Shown: positions 46,178-54,442 of the stretch, in pieces
Numbering within the stretch: position 1 is the first letter of the stretch
How the letters are laid out: each line of letters begins with the position of its first letter
Source: Plectonema cf. radiosum LEGE 06105
GTDB taxonomy: Bacteria > Cyanobacteriota > Cyanobacteriia > Cyanobacteriales > Nostocaceae
Direction of reading: 5' to 3'
DNA: 64,000 nucleotides
NCBI RefSeq assembly: GCF_015207665.1
Contig: NZ_JADEWL010000003.1
Location: forward strand, 1 to 64,000
The notes under the pieces: generated by a model
What the model saw: the letters and a program-made list of their open reading frames with translations, nothing else
Database searches by the model: none
What the model was told of the DNA's origin: nothing
Made by a program: the position numbers and the translations under genes

Positions 46178-46468
46178 ATGATTTCCAAAGAAACTTTATT
46201 TGCATTATCGTTATTTCCCTACCTTGGTTTTTTATGGTTTATAACTCGTACTCCTGAAACCCCAAAATTAGCTTTGTATGGATTTTACGGCACTTTAGTA
46301 TTTGTCGCCGTCACTATTCCAGCAGGTATTTACTCCCAAGTGCATTACGGTAAAACTCTGGCAAATGTCGATTGGTTACACGGAAGCGCAGAAGTATTTT
46401 TAACTTTGTCAAATATTTTAGTTGTAATAGGTTTCCGCCAAGCAATAATTAATAAGGTCAAAGGTTAG
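46178..46468 (+). CDS. DUF3593 membrane protein
   Basis: 96 aa, three hydrophobic segments, conserved family shared by cyanobacteria and chloroplast-bearing plants: LFALSLFPYLGFLWFITRT at the N-terminus, GFYGTLVFVAVTIPAGIYSQ near 35 and LHGSAEVFLTLSNILVVIGF near 68. Function unknown, genomic partner of DUF2499. The sequence upstream of its ATG is CTCCTAACTCTTCACTC repeats, so no ribosome site is visible. The stop TAG (GTC AAA GGT TAG) is within the GGTTAAAGG repeats that follow. Confidence 0.87.
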   Translation: MISKETLFALSLFPYLGFLWFITRTPETPKLALYGFYGTLVFVAVTIPAGIYSQVHYGKTLANVDWLHGSAEVFLTLSNILVVIGFRQAIINKVKG

Positions 46469-46791
46469 AGGTTAAAGGTTAAAGGTTAAAGGTTAAAGGT
46501 CAAAGGTCAAAGGTTAAAGGTCAAAGGTTAAAGGTTATCTTTTAACTTCAAATTGTTTGCAACCAACAACCATCAACCATCAACCATCAACTAACAACCA
46601 TCAACCATCAACCAACAACCATCAACCATCAACCATCAACCATCAACCATCAACCAACAACCATCAACCATCAACCATCAACCATCAACCATCAACTAAC
46701 AACTAACAACCATCAACCATCAACCATCAACCATCAACCAACAACCATCAACCATCAACCATCAACCATCAACCAACAACCATCAACAAAA
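46452..46791. repeat. Long tandem-repeat array between DUF3593 and hisA
   Basis: GGTTAAA/GGTCAAA units (46458-46545) followed by about 230 bp of AACCATC heptamers with interspersed AACAACC and AACTAAC variants (46561-46787). It fills the whole gap, overlapping the DUF3593 stop and ending five bases before the hisA ATG. Confidence 0.93.
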
Positions 46792-47562
46792 ATGCAAGTA
46801 ATTCCAGCTATAGATTTATTAGAAAGCCGTTGCGTGCGACTTTATCAAGGAGATTACGAAAAATCTGAAGTCTTCAGCGAAAATCCTGCTGATATTGCCC
46901 AAAAATGGGTTGAACAAGGCGCAACAAGATTACACGTTGTCGATTTAGATGGTGCGAAAGCTGGTAAAGTTGTCAATTTGTCCGCGATTGAAACTATTGT
47001 AAATGCAGTTTCTGTACCTGTAGAAGTGGGTGGCGGATTGCGTAGTCGGGAAAGTGTGCAACAATTATTTAATATTGGTGTAGAGTGGGCAATTTTGGGA
47101 ACCGTTGCTGTTGAACAACCCCAATTAGTGCAAGAACTTGCTCAAGAATTCCCCCAAAAAATTATCGTTGGTATTGATGCTCGTAACGGTAAAGTTGCAA
47201 CTCGCGGATGGTTGGAAACTTCAGAGGTTTTAGCAACACAACTTGCGGTACAAATGCAAGAATTCGGAGCAGCAGAAATAATTTACACTGATATTTACCG
47301 CGATGGGACTCTTAGCGGACCAAATTTAGACGCTTTACGGGAACTTGCAGCTGTTGTGGATATTCCGATTATTGCTTCTGGTGGAATTAGTTCGGTGACA
47401 GATTTATTAAGCTTATTAGCGTTAGAACCCCAAGGTGTTACTGGTGCAATTGTTGGACGTGCTTTATATACTGAGGATATTTCTCTTCGTGAAGCAGTAC
47501 GAGCGGTAGGTTCAGGACGTATTCAAGATATACCTCCTCATGGTTTCTCTACTTTCGCTTAA
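46792..47562 (+). CDS. hisA: Phosphoribosylformimino-AICAR ribotide isomerase HisA
   Basis: (beta/alpha)8-barrel isomerase of histidine synthesis that converts ProFAR to PRFAR, the substrate of HisF. 256 aa, full length. Catalytic Asp8 is in [11 protein letters not shown], and the second Asp near 128 in [11 protein letters not shown]. The phosphate-binding turns are [11 protein letters not shown] and [14 protein letters not shown] 46792 is preceded directly by heptamer repeats (ACCATCAACAAAA), so there is no ribosome site or nearby promoter of normal form; expression must come from within or across the array. Confidence 0.96.
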   Translation: MQVIPAIDLLESRCVRLYQGDYEKSEVFSENPADIAQKWVEQGATRLHVVDLDGAKAGKVVNLSAIETIVNAVSVPVEVGGGLRSRESVQQLFNIGVEWAILGTVAVEQPQLVQELAQEFPQKIIVGIDARNGKVATRGWLETSEVLATQLAVQMQEFGAAEIIYTDIYRDGTLSGPNLDALRELAAVVDIPIIASGGISSVTDLLSLLALEPQGVTGAIVGRALYTEDISLREAVRAVGSGRIQDIPPHGFSTFA

Positions 47563-48077
47563 TAACTTAATAACTATATTGTTTTTAACTCAACAACTTT
47601 TAGAATTCGGTTTTTTTCAAAAACTGGATTTTTCAGTTTTTAGGATGAAAAAAATAGTTTGTTATTTTTCCGGATTGTTAATCCTTGGTACTGTATTCAA
47701 ATGCGTAGGGAGTTACTTCTACAGAGCAAGTATTTTCTATAACTTATATTTAATCATAAACAAATATATCCCAGCATCGCTTTTATTGAAAAGTTTGTCT
47801 TGGGGATTTTTCCCTTGACATTAGTGTATTGCTTTGGGAAAATACCGGATTTTTCAGTTTTTAAAAACTTTGCATATAGATTTTTCAGATTTTTAAGATA
47901 TTGGGTTTCCTACACAGAGATGCTGCAAATGCGTCTCTGTTTTTGTATTTAAGTATTTAATAAATGTATTGGAATTCAATTTGAACTCATTTAATTATTT
48001 TTTCTGGAATCAACTAAAAGACAATGTAGATAAAGATATACAAACAAAATACTATACAAAATTTAAGGAGAATAACA
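47563..48077. other. Intergenic region after hisA
   Basis: AT-rich. GATTTTTCAGTTTTTA occurs at 47628-47643 and 47850-47865, and GATTTTTCAGATTTTTA near 47881. A TCTCTGTTTTTGTATTT run near 47934 could end transcription. A 57-codon frame at 47645 was not considered convincing. Confidence 0.5.
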
Positions 48078-48209
48078 ATGAGTTGGACAACAACAACAAA
48101 AAGAAAAGTAAAAGTACCAGATTATGGTAGACCAAAAAGAAGAGAAATTGGTTTTTCCCAATATGTTAGTGCTAGAAAACAAGCTACAAAACCGAATCAA
48201 ATCAGATAA
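48078..48209 (+). CDS. 43-aa basic protein, unknown
   Basis: Short gene with a strong ribosome site AAGGAG at 48066-48071 and ATG 48078, encoding MSWTTTTKRKVKVPDYGRPK and, after it, a further 23 residues (RREIGFSQYVSARKQATKPNQIR). Net charge is strongly positive, with no hydrophobic segment. It may bind nucleic acid or an acidic protein; no family recognised. It lies head to tail against the coiled-coil gene pair (opposite strand, 155 bp away). The good ribosome site and low-complexity-free sequence make it likely real. Confidence 0.65.
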   Translation: MSWTTTTKRKVKVPDYGRPKRREIGFSQYVSARKQATKPNQIR

Positions 48210-48234
48210 TGTAATTAAATATTCATATCAATAA

Positions 48235-48300
48235 TGTAGAGACGTAATATATTACGTCTCTTCTTATATATTACGTCTCTTCTTATATATTACCTCTCTT
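48235..48300. repeat. GTAGAGACG palindrome copy 5 with ATATATTACGTCTCTTCTT units
   Basis: TGTAGAGACGTAATATATTACGTCTC, followed by two more tandem TTATATATTAC(G/C)TCTCTTC half-units. A member of the GAGACG family in which one arm has been duplicated. Confidence 0.75.
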
Positions 48301-48364
48301 CTTATTTTGTAAATAAACGAGAAACCCAATATTTGGAAAACACCTGATTTTTTTAATCGCTGTT

Positions 48365-49444
48365 CTATTTATTTTTCATCGGACTTTTAGCTTGTTCTAA
48401 AGCAATTTCTTTTATCGCTTGATATGAATTAATATTTGCAGAACCTTCAATAGCTTTAACAGCTAAATCCTGTACTTGTTTCAAGGCTGACTCAAGCTGT
48501 TTCGACAAGCTTTCAACTCTTGTTTCTTGATTGTTAATTGTTTGTTCTAAAGACTGTATTCTTTGTTCATAGAAAGCTTTTTGTCCCTCTACTTCTTTTG
48601 CAAGTAAATTAGCTTTAACTTTGGCTTGATAATGAGCAATACCTTTACCTTCTTCTGTGGCTTTTCTAATATCTACTTCTTTTTGCTGAGCAAAACTCTC
48701 TACTTTAATTTTTAATTCTTCAAACTGTTTTTCTTTTTCAGCAGTTGTATTTTCTCGTTCATTCCACTGTTTTTCTGTTTCTTGCTGAAATTCGTCCAAT
48801 TGTTTATATAATTCCTTCTGCTGCTGTTCGTATAAATCTACTTCTAAATTGCGTTGTAATTCTAAATTGTACTTGTACTCAGAAGCATCTCGTTGACGAT
48901 TTTTGAGGGAATTTTCATTTCGTTCTTTAATATTCTGCTGAGATTCTTCTTGTTGTTTTTGCCAAGCTTCTTTTAATTCTTGGATTTCTTGATTTAATCT
49001 TTCAGAAAGTTGGTTAAACTCTTGTTGGTAAGCTGAGTTGTTCTCTTCGTAACTTTGAATCAAATTATCTAAAGTATCTTCAGCAACTTCTAAATTATGT
49101 AACTGCTGCAATTGCTGCAATTGTTCTTCTACAATTTGCTTTATTTCTGCTAATCTAGAAGCTTTTGTAGTCAATTGTTCGGATAATTCATTTGCAGCAC
49201 TACCAAAACCTAACTGAATTTTTGCTAAGTTTTCAATGGTAAAATTCATTTTCTGCTGCACTTTAGAGTATTGATTTACTACAGTTTTTTCCGGTGTTTT
49301 AAAATTATCTGACTTGACAGAATTACTAGATTTGATAAGTTGCTCGACTTGCTTTTTTAGTTCTAATCTTTCTTTTTCCAACTCATCATAAGCTTGCAAA
49401 ATTTCATTTTTAGTATTCTTCTGATTAATTTTATTTACAGACAT
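48365..49444 (-). CDS. Coiled-coil protein, second of a tandem pair
   Basis: 359 aa, almost wholly charged helical sequence (Gln, Glu, Lys rich) with heptad character from about residue 60 to 340. No signal peptide, membrane span or ATPase motif. It shares an ordered series of segments with the upstream gene: IQLGFGSAANELSEQL against LQLEFGSIVNELSEKL, the VAEDTLDNLIQSYEEN/VVADTLDVLTQEHQEN block, and the C-terminal IQSLEQTINNQE.../ITSLEQTIERQN... block. Hence they are paralogues. GGAG lies 7 bases before ATG 49444. Filament-forming coiled-coil proteins occur as neighbours in other heterocystous cyanobacteria; homology to those is my hypothesis. Confidence 0.75.
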   Translation of the reverse strand: MSVNKINQKNTKNEILQAYDELEKERLELKKQVEQLIKSSNSVKSDNFKTPEKTVVNQYSKVQQKMNFTIENLAKIQLGFGSAANELSEQLTTKASRLAEIKQIVEEQLQQLQQLHNLEVAEDTLDNLIQSYEENNSAYQQEFNQLSERLNQEIQELKEAWQKQQEESQQNIKERNENSLKNRQRDASEYKYNLELQRNLEVDLYEQQQKELYKQLDEFQQETEKQWNERENTTAEKEKQFEELKIKVESFAQQKEVDIRKATEEGKGIAHYQAKVKANLLAKEVEGQKAFYEQRIQSLEQTINNQETRVESLSKQLESALKQVQDLAVKAIEGSANINSYQAIKEIALEQAKSPMKNK

Positions 49445-49515
49445 AATAATACTCCAAAAAATGTGTAATTTGAATGCTCGTCACAGTAAACAGAGAATTT
49501 ACTACTCCCTGTTCT

Positions 49516-50496
49516 CTACTTATTAGAACTATCAAAAGCTCTCATTGCTAAATCTTTTGCTTGCTTCAAAGTTTCTTGTAATTGATTGGAAATACTTTCA
49601 ATTTGCTGATTTTGTCTTTCAATCGTCTGTTCTAAAGAGGTAATTTTCAATTCATAGCTTTGTTTGCTACCTTCCCACTCTTTCTCAAACAAATCTGCTT
49701 CCACTTTGGCTTTTTGAGAAGTGTCTTTTATTGCTTCTTCTCTTGCTTTTTTAACCTCTGTATCTAACTCAGCAGGGAAAGATGCTACTTTTTTTTGATA
49801 TTCTTCCAATAAAGGTTGACGTTGTTTAATAATTTTTTCTCTTTCTACCCAATCTTTTTCTTTCTGACGAGTAACTGCTTGTATTTCTCTTTCTAATTGA
49901 CGCTTTGTTTCTCGGTAACTATCTTCGTTAATTTTGCGGGAATTTTCTAACTTATATTGATATTCTTCTTGCTCTTTTTCGCGATTCTTGGCTAATAATT
50001 CGTTGTAAGCTTGTTCTGCTTCTGCAAACTTGGCTTGTTCTTTTTCTAATTCCTGAAGCGTTTGCTGCTTATCTTTTTCTAATGCTTCTCTTTTTTTATT
50101 AGTATCTTCTTGTAATTTTCTTAAATTCTCTTGATGTTCTTGAGTTAAAACATCTAAAGTATCTGCAACAACTCTGATTTTCTGCAATTGTTGTAAATAT
50201 TGAGTTTCAACCTCAATTGCACGATTTAACTCGTCTAATTTTGAGTTTTCCTTAGCTAGCTTTTCTGAAAGCTCGTTAACAATACTACCAAATTCTAACT
50301 GTAAATCTGCTAATCCTTTGACAATACTATCAACCGTATATGCTGAAGCTGCGGTTAAAATTTGCTTGTCTTTTTCTTTTTCAGCTTCTTCCTGTTTAGT
50401 TGCAATTTTTGAATCTAATTTTTGCTTTTCTGCAATAATTTGCTCAAATGCTTGCATCAATTGTTGTTTAGTATCCTTGACTCCAACTGTATTCAT
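49516..50496 (-). CDS. Coiled-coil protein, first of a tandem pair
   Basis: 326 aa, highly charged and predicted coiled coil from about residue 25 to 310. It opens MNTVGVKDTKQQLMQAFEQI, close to the start of its paralogue (KNTKNEILQAYDELEKE). LADLQLEFGSIVNELSEKLA near 60-79 is the best-conserved non-repetitive segment. It ends LKQAKDLAMRAFDSSNK, matching LKQVQDLAVKAIEGSAN in the partner. No enzyme motif. AGGAA precedes ATG 50496. The pair is separated by 71 bp and is probably co-transcribed. Possible cytoskeletal or scaffold role (inference). Confidence 0.75.
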   Translation of the reverse strand: MNTVGVKDTKQQLMQAFEQIIAEKQKLDSKIATKQEEAEKEKDKQILTAASAYTVDSIVKGLADLQLEFGSIVNELSEKLAKENSKLDELNRAIEVETQYLQQLQKIRVVADTLDVLTQEHQENLRKLQEDTNKKREALEKDKQQTLQELEKEQAKFAEAEQAYNELLAKNREKEQEEYQYKLENSRKINEDSYRETKRQLEREIQAVTRQKEKDWVEREKIIKQRQPLLEEYQKKVASFPAELDTEVKKAREEAIKDTSQKAKVEADLFEKEWEGSKQSYELKITSLEQTIERQNQQIESISNQLQETLKQAKDLAMRAFDSSNK

Positions 50497-50921
50497 TTTT
50501 TGATTCCTATTAATTATCTTTGTTTGATGATTTTCTTCTAAATAACCTTACAAAGACATACTCCTTGCTATTTTAGAGTAGCCTTTGAAACATCCTTGTT
50601 AGCGCAGTGGAAACACCGAAATAGTTCAGCCACCTACAACTAATAAGATTGTTACTCATAGTATAGTATTTATGTACTATTGATGTTAGTCGAATTAAAA
50701 TACTTTTGTCAAGAACTAATCCTACTCCCCCTGCAAAATCACAAAAAAAAGTAAAGCAGCCACTAGTTTTTGACTGATTTTTGCGGTAGTGTTTTATAAT
50801 AAAGAAAATGCTGTTACATATGTTACACTTTTCATCAATTAAATGACTGTAAGCTACGTAAAATTGCTCAAAAGCCACAGATAAATAGTTACAAGTAAAA
50901 TCCTCATATTTTTGTAAGTCA
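50497..50921. other. Intergenic region upstream of sphR
   Basis: 425-bp divergent promoter region between the coiled-coil pair and sphR. A minus-strand frame of 122 codons crosses it but has no family features and was rejected. I found no convincing Pho box here. Confidence 0.5.
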
Positions 50922-51674
50922 ATGTATACAAATGAATCCACGAAGTACGCTTCGGCGGGGGATATCAGACAAAGAAATCGCGTTCTGGTGGTAGAGGATG
51001 AAGAATTAATCAGGGAAATGCTAGTTTTGGCTTTGGAGGAAGAAGGCTATGAAGTGCAAATTGCCACTGATGGACGTTTAGCCATAGAGCAACTCCAAAG
51101 TTTGGAGGCAAATAATCATGAGGCTGGTTTCGATTTAGTCCTTTTAGATTTAATGTTGCCTCAAATTAATGGATTAGATATTTGTCGGTTAGTGCGTCAT
51201 CAAGGAAACCCAGTACCAATTTTAATGCTAAGTGCCAAAGGTAGCGAAACCGACCGAGTTTTAGGTTTAGAAGTGGGGGCTGATGATTATCTAACCAAGC
51301 CATTTAGTATGAGAGAGTTGGTAGCCCGTTGTCGAGCGCTGTTACGCCGTCAGCGTTTAAGTACTACTACCCAAGCTCCAGTCTTAAATCATAAAGAAAT
51401 TACTTTATATCCTCAAGAATGCCGCGTTTTGGTTCGTGGAGAAGAAGCGAACTTATCGCCCAAAGAATTTCGCTTGCTGGAACTATTTATGAGTTATACT
51501 CGTCGCGTATGGTCGCGAGAACAGTTGCTTGACCAGGTATGGGGACCTGATTTTGTTGGAGATAGCAAAACTGTAGATGTTCATATCCGCTGGTTGCGGG
51601 AAAAAGTAGAAATAGACCCTTCCCGTCCGGAATATATTGTTACAGTTAGGGGTTTTGGGTATAGATTTGGGTAA
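50922..51674 (+). CDS. sphR: Phosphate-sensing response regulator SphR (PhoB-type)
   Basis: 250-aa OmpR/PhoB-family regulator. Receiver domain residues 20-135: acidic pair in VVEDEE, phospho-acceptor Asp76 in LVLLDLMLP, and the conserved Lys in DDYLTKPFSM. The winged-helix domain at 150-250 ends VDVHIRWLREKVEIDPSRPE then VTVRGFGYRFG. With SphS it activates phosphate-starvation genes; identification as SphR rests on the adjoining SphS-type kinase and phoU. The first 18 residues (MYTNESTKYASAGDIRQR) are unlike the family, and their DNA contains the small hairpin CGAAGTACGCTTCG. The stop (GGG TAA TTG TTA GTT) has repeat-like sequence. Confidence 0.9.
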   Translation: MYTNESTKYASAGDIRQRNRVLVVEDEELIREMLVLALEEEGYEVQIATDGRLAIEQLQSLEANNHEAGFDLVLLDLMLPQINGLDICRLVRHQGNPVPILMLSAKGSETDRVLGLEVGADDYLTKPFSMRELVARCRALLRRQRLSTTTQAPVLNHKEITLYPQECRVLVRGEEANLSPKEFRLLELFMSYTRRVWSREQLLDQVWGPDFVGDSKTVDVHIRWLREKVEIDPSRPEYIVTVRGFGYRFG

Positions 51675-51688
51675 TTGTTAGTTATTAT

Positions 51689-53047
51689 TTGTCCCAACGC
51701 AAATTACCAATTGTGATGCTGTTACTGGGATTTATCTTAGGTTTAGGGCTAAGCATCTGCTTATGGGTGTGGCATACAATACAATTTCACCGCTACTTTG
51801 GACGTTTTGATTCTTCAAAAAAGAGTTTTTTCGCTCAGGTTGCGGTATCGTCATTTCGTGGATGGCAGCATAAGTTTGCTCGATTAAAAAAACAGCAACA
51901 ATGCTTAGAAGAACAACTACAAAGTTACCAAAACTTGTTAGAACAGGCACCGCTAGGCTATTTACAAGTTGATGAAGAAAATCAATTACTTTGGTGCAAC
52001 GAACAAGCTCGGCAAATGTTGTTTTTAGAAAAATGGCAACCCGGACAAGTGCGCTTGTTATTAGAGTTGGTGCGTTCCTACGAACTTGACCGTTTAATCG
52101 AAAAAACTCGCGATCGCCATTCTTCCCAAGAGAGGGAGTGGGTGTTTCACCCCTCTTGTGAGAATGCCGAAGCAATGTTACAACAAAAATCTGTGGTTTT
52201 GCGAGCTACCGGCTTGCCATTACCCCAGGGTCAAGTAGGAGTATTTCTGGAAAATCGTCAGCAACTACTGGAAATGAGCCAAGCACGGGATAGAACTTTG
52301 TCAGACCTAGCCCATGAACTCAGAACACCACTAACTTCTATTCGTTTAGTTGTGGAAACTTTACAAGACCGTGTAAGTCCACCTTTAAATCGTTGGATTA
52401 ATCGCCTTCTCAAAGAAGTTGACCGACTCATTGAGCTAGTACAAAGTTGGTTAGACCTGACTCGACTCGAAACTAATCCCGCAACTCAGTTAAATTGCCA
52501 GCCTTTAGAAATCAAAGAGTTGATTAACTCTGTTTGGGAAAGTTTAGAACCTATAGCGCAGCGTCAAAAAGTTCAACTTGCCTTTACTGGTATTCAAGAT
52601 GCCTGGGTAAATGCTGATAAATCCCGGCTTTACCAAGTGTTTTTTAATTTAATTCATAACAGTATAAAATACAGTCCTCCGGGTGGATTTATCCGAGTGG
52701 AAGTTAATGTTAATCTAACTTTAGAAGAAAAGAATAAAATTCAATCTGAAAGTTCGGCATTTCTACAAATAAGCATTATAGATTCTGGCGTAGGTTTTGC
52801 CCAAGAGGATTTACCCCACATATTTCAGAGATTTTACCGAGGAGACAAAGCACGTTCTCGCTCTATAAAAGAGGAGGAAGATTCAACTTTAGATGGAAGC
52901 GGCTTAGGATTAGCTATTGTTTATCAAATTTTAGCCGCTCACGGGGGTACTATCAAAGCTATGAATCATCCACAAACAGGTGGTGCTTGGCTACAAATTC
53001 ATCTCCCCCAAGTCATGGCAAAATCCGTAACTCAAGATTATATTTAA
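51689..53047 (+). CDS. sphS: Phosphate-sensing histidine kinase SphS (PhoR-type)
   Basis: 452-aa membrane kinase paired with SphR. One N-terminal hydrophobic segment (about 8-28), a short linker, a PAS-like region near 78-190 (LLEQAPLGYLQVDEENQLLW), HisKA with phospho-acceptor His209 in DLAHELRTPLTSIR, and the ATPase domain with N box FFNLIHNSIKYSPPG, IDSGVGFAQEDLPHIFQRFY and GSGLGLAIV. Starts 14 bp after sphR, likely at TTG 51689 without a ribosome site; GTG 51713 and ATG 51716 are alternatives that would cut the N-terminus close to the membrane segment. phoU follows by 12 bp, so the three genes form one operon. Confidence 0.9.
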   Translation: MSQRKLPIVMLLLGFILGLGLSICLWVWHTIQFHRYFGRFDSSKKSFFAQVAVSSFRGWQHKFARLKKQQQCLEEQLQSYQNLLEQAPLGYLQVDEENQLLWCNEQARQMLFLEKWQPGQVRLLLELVRSYELDRLIEKTRDRHSSQEREWVFHPSCENAEAMLQQKSVVLRATGLPLPQGQVGVFLENRQQLLEMSQARDRTLSDLAHELRTPLTSIRLVVETLQDRVSPPLNRWINRLLKEVDRLIELVQSWLDLTRLETNPATQLNCQPLEIKELINSVWESLEPIAQRQKVQLAFTGIQDAWVNADKSRLYQVFFNLIHNSIKYSPPGGFIRVEVNVNLTLEEKNKIQSESSAFLQISIIDSGVGFAQEDLPHIFQRFYRGDKARSRSIKEEEDSTLDGSGLGLAIVYQILAAHGGTIKAMNHPQTGGAWLQIHLPQVMAKSVTQDYI

Positions 53048-53059
53048 TAAAATAACTTC

Positions 53060-53746
53060 ATGTTTGAAACTACAAGCGTGAAAGCTCTCCTAAGTCGTCC
53101 AAATTTTGTAAGACCTCATCTAGCACGCGATATTAGGCGGCTAGAAAGAGATGTATTGCGTATGGGTGCTTTGGTAGAACAATCATTTCGTCTGACACAC
53201 CAAGCATTATTCGCCCGCGATTTATCAGTAGCCGAACAGCTGCCATTATTAGATAAGAAAATAGACCGATACTATAAACAAATAGAAGCAGAATGTACGG
53301 CGATTATGACATTACAATCGCCCTCTGAGCAAGATTTACGTTGCTTGAGTGCTTTTATGCAGTTAGTGCGCGATTTAGAACGTATTGGCGATTATGCCGA
53401 AGATTTAAGCGAAATAGCTGTAAAAATCTTTCCCTACGAGCCTCATTCGTGCATTCCAGAAATTGCGGTGATGTCTCGTCACGCTCAAGCAATGTTAGCA
53501 ACGAGTTTGGGAGCATTAGCGGATCTAGATGAAGTTGGTGCAAAAAGTATAAAAGTACTAGATGACGCAGTAGATGAAGCTTATGAACGAGTTTACGAGA
53601 CTTTAGCAAATCAACGAGATATTCAAGGTTCTGTAGAACCAATTGTATTATTAGCATTAGCGATTCGTTGTTTAGAACGAATGGCAGACCACGCAACCAA
53701 TATTGGTCAAAGAGTGGCTTATATTGTTACAGGTCAGCGGTCTTAA
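53060..53746 (+). CDS. phoU: Phosphate signalling regulator PhoU
   Basis: 228-aa all-helical PhoU protein with two three-helix repeats. The metal-binding motifs are readable: DIRRLERDVLRMGALVEQSF near 23-42 in the first and ALAIRCLERMADHATNIGQR near 200-219 in the second, plus LVRDLERIGDYAEDLSEIA near 101. It keeps the SphS kinase inactive when phosphate is ample and links it to the Pst transporter. Starts 12 bp after sphS; an intrinsic terminator at 53871-53903 closes the operon. Confidence 0.93.
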   Translation: MFETTSVKALLSRPNFVRPHLARDIRRLERDVLRMGALVEQSFRLTHQALFARDLSVAEQLPLLDKKIDRYYKQIEAECTAIMTLQSPSEQDLRCLSAFMQLVRDLERIGDYAEDLSEIAVKIFPYEPHSCIPEIAVMSRHAQAMLATSLGALADLDEVGAKSIKVLDDAVDEAYERVYETLANQRDIQGSVEPIVLLALAIRCLERMADHATNIGQRVAYIVTGQRS

Positions 53747-53870
53747 TGTTTTCTTTATATTTCATCAAATAGTTAATCGTCAACAGTAGAATTTGAATTC
53801 TCAATTATTGTTGTAAATAAGACCAATTGCCAAAATACTTACGATGGACAACCTACTCGTGCTATATACA

Positions 53871-53903
53871 TCCTCTCCTTAGTAAGGAGAGGATTTTTTG
53901 TTT
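53871..53903 (+). terminator. Intrinsic terminator after sphR-sphS-phoU
   Basis: TCCTCTCCTTAGTAAGGAGAGGA followed by TTTTTTG: a perfect hairpin (CCTCTCCTTA paired with TAAGGAGAGG) with a T run, 125 bp after phoU. Confidence 0.8.
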
Positions 53904-54442
53904 GCGTAGTCCGAGAACCCAGCTTGATCGAAAATTGGTGTAACATTGCTATGACCCTTGGATTCAAAAATCTAACCTACGTAAAAATATACAGTAAAAA
54001 GTAACACTAATAAAAAATATTTTATAGCTGTCTAATAGAATAAATACAGTTCTTAAAAACACATATACAAAATTTTTATCTAAGCATAAATACTAGTAAT
54101 TATTTAGAAGAAGAACGAAGTTGCAATCAGGTGCTGTTTTATGAAAGCTTTACTATTAATAGATTATTTGTCTCTCCAAAAAACAAATAAAACATGAAAA
54201 ATATTTGACACTTTGAATAATTATCTGTTTAAATGAACACAGATTTATCCGTAAAAATAAAGCGGTAATTACTGTATTTTTACAAGTGATAAATAAAAAA
54301 GACACAACCAAAAATTTTGTTACCTAACTTACTTTTTACTTGAAGCTTACCTATTCTTAAACTTCCACCATTAAAGTAACGAAGGCAAGATAAAAATGTT
54401 TTCTATCTAACTTAAAATGCTGGTGTAATTAAAAAAAAACTG
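53904..54442. other. Intergenic region upstream of phoX
   Basis: AT-rich, no gene. The last 120 bp contain the candidate Pho box. No ribosome site of normal form precedes the phoX ATG (GTGTAATTAAAAAAAAACTG). Confidence 0.5.
54328..54357 (+). promoter_or_regulatory. Candidate Pho box upstream of phoX
   Basis: CTTACTTT-TTA-CTTGAAGC-TTA-CCTATTCT: three 8-bp units with 3-bp gaps, the spacing of the cyanobacterial SphR site (pyrimidine-TTAA-pyrimidine-pyrimidine-T/A). The first and third units match 7/8 and about 6/8; the middle is weak. About 85 bp before phoX. Confidence 0.35.

Noticed and set aside
46561-46790. Periodic AACCATC repeats as a CRISPR array
   Set aside because: Units are 7 bp with no unique spacers; a simple heptamer array, not CRISPR.
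47645-47818. 57-codon frame MKKIVCYFSGLLILGTVFKC after hisA
   Set aside because: Starts like a signal peptide but has only a weak AGG before ATG, lies among GATTTTTCAG repeats and has no family match I know; left out.
50840-50921. Pho box before sphR
   Set aside because: No set of three pyrimidine-TTAA units with 3-bp gaps found.
50573-50941. 122-codon minus-strand frame upstream of sphR
   Set aside because: No family features, odd composition (many Cys, Phe, Ile), overlaps the sphR start and fills its promoter region; likely chance in AT-rich DNA.
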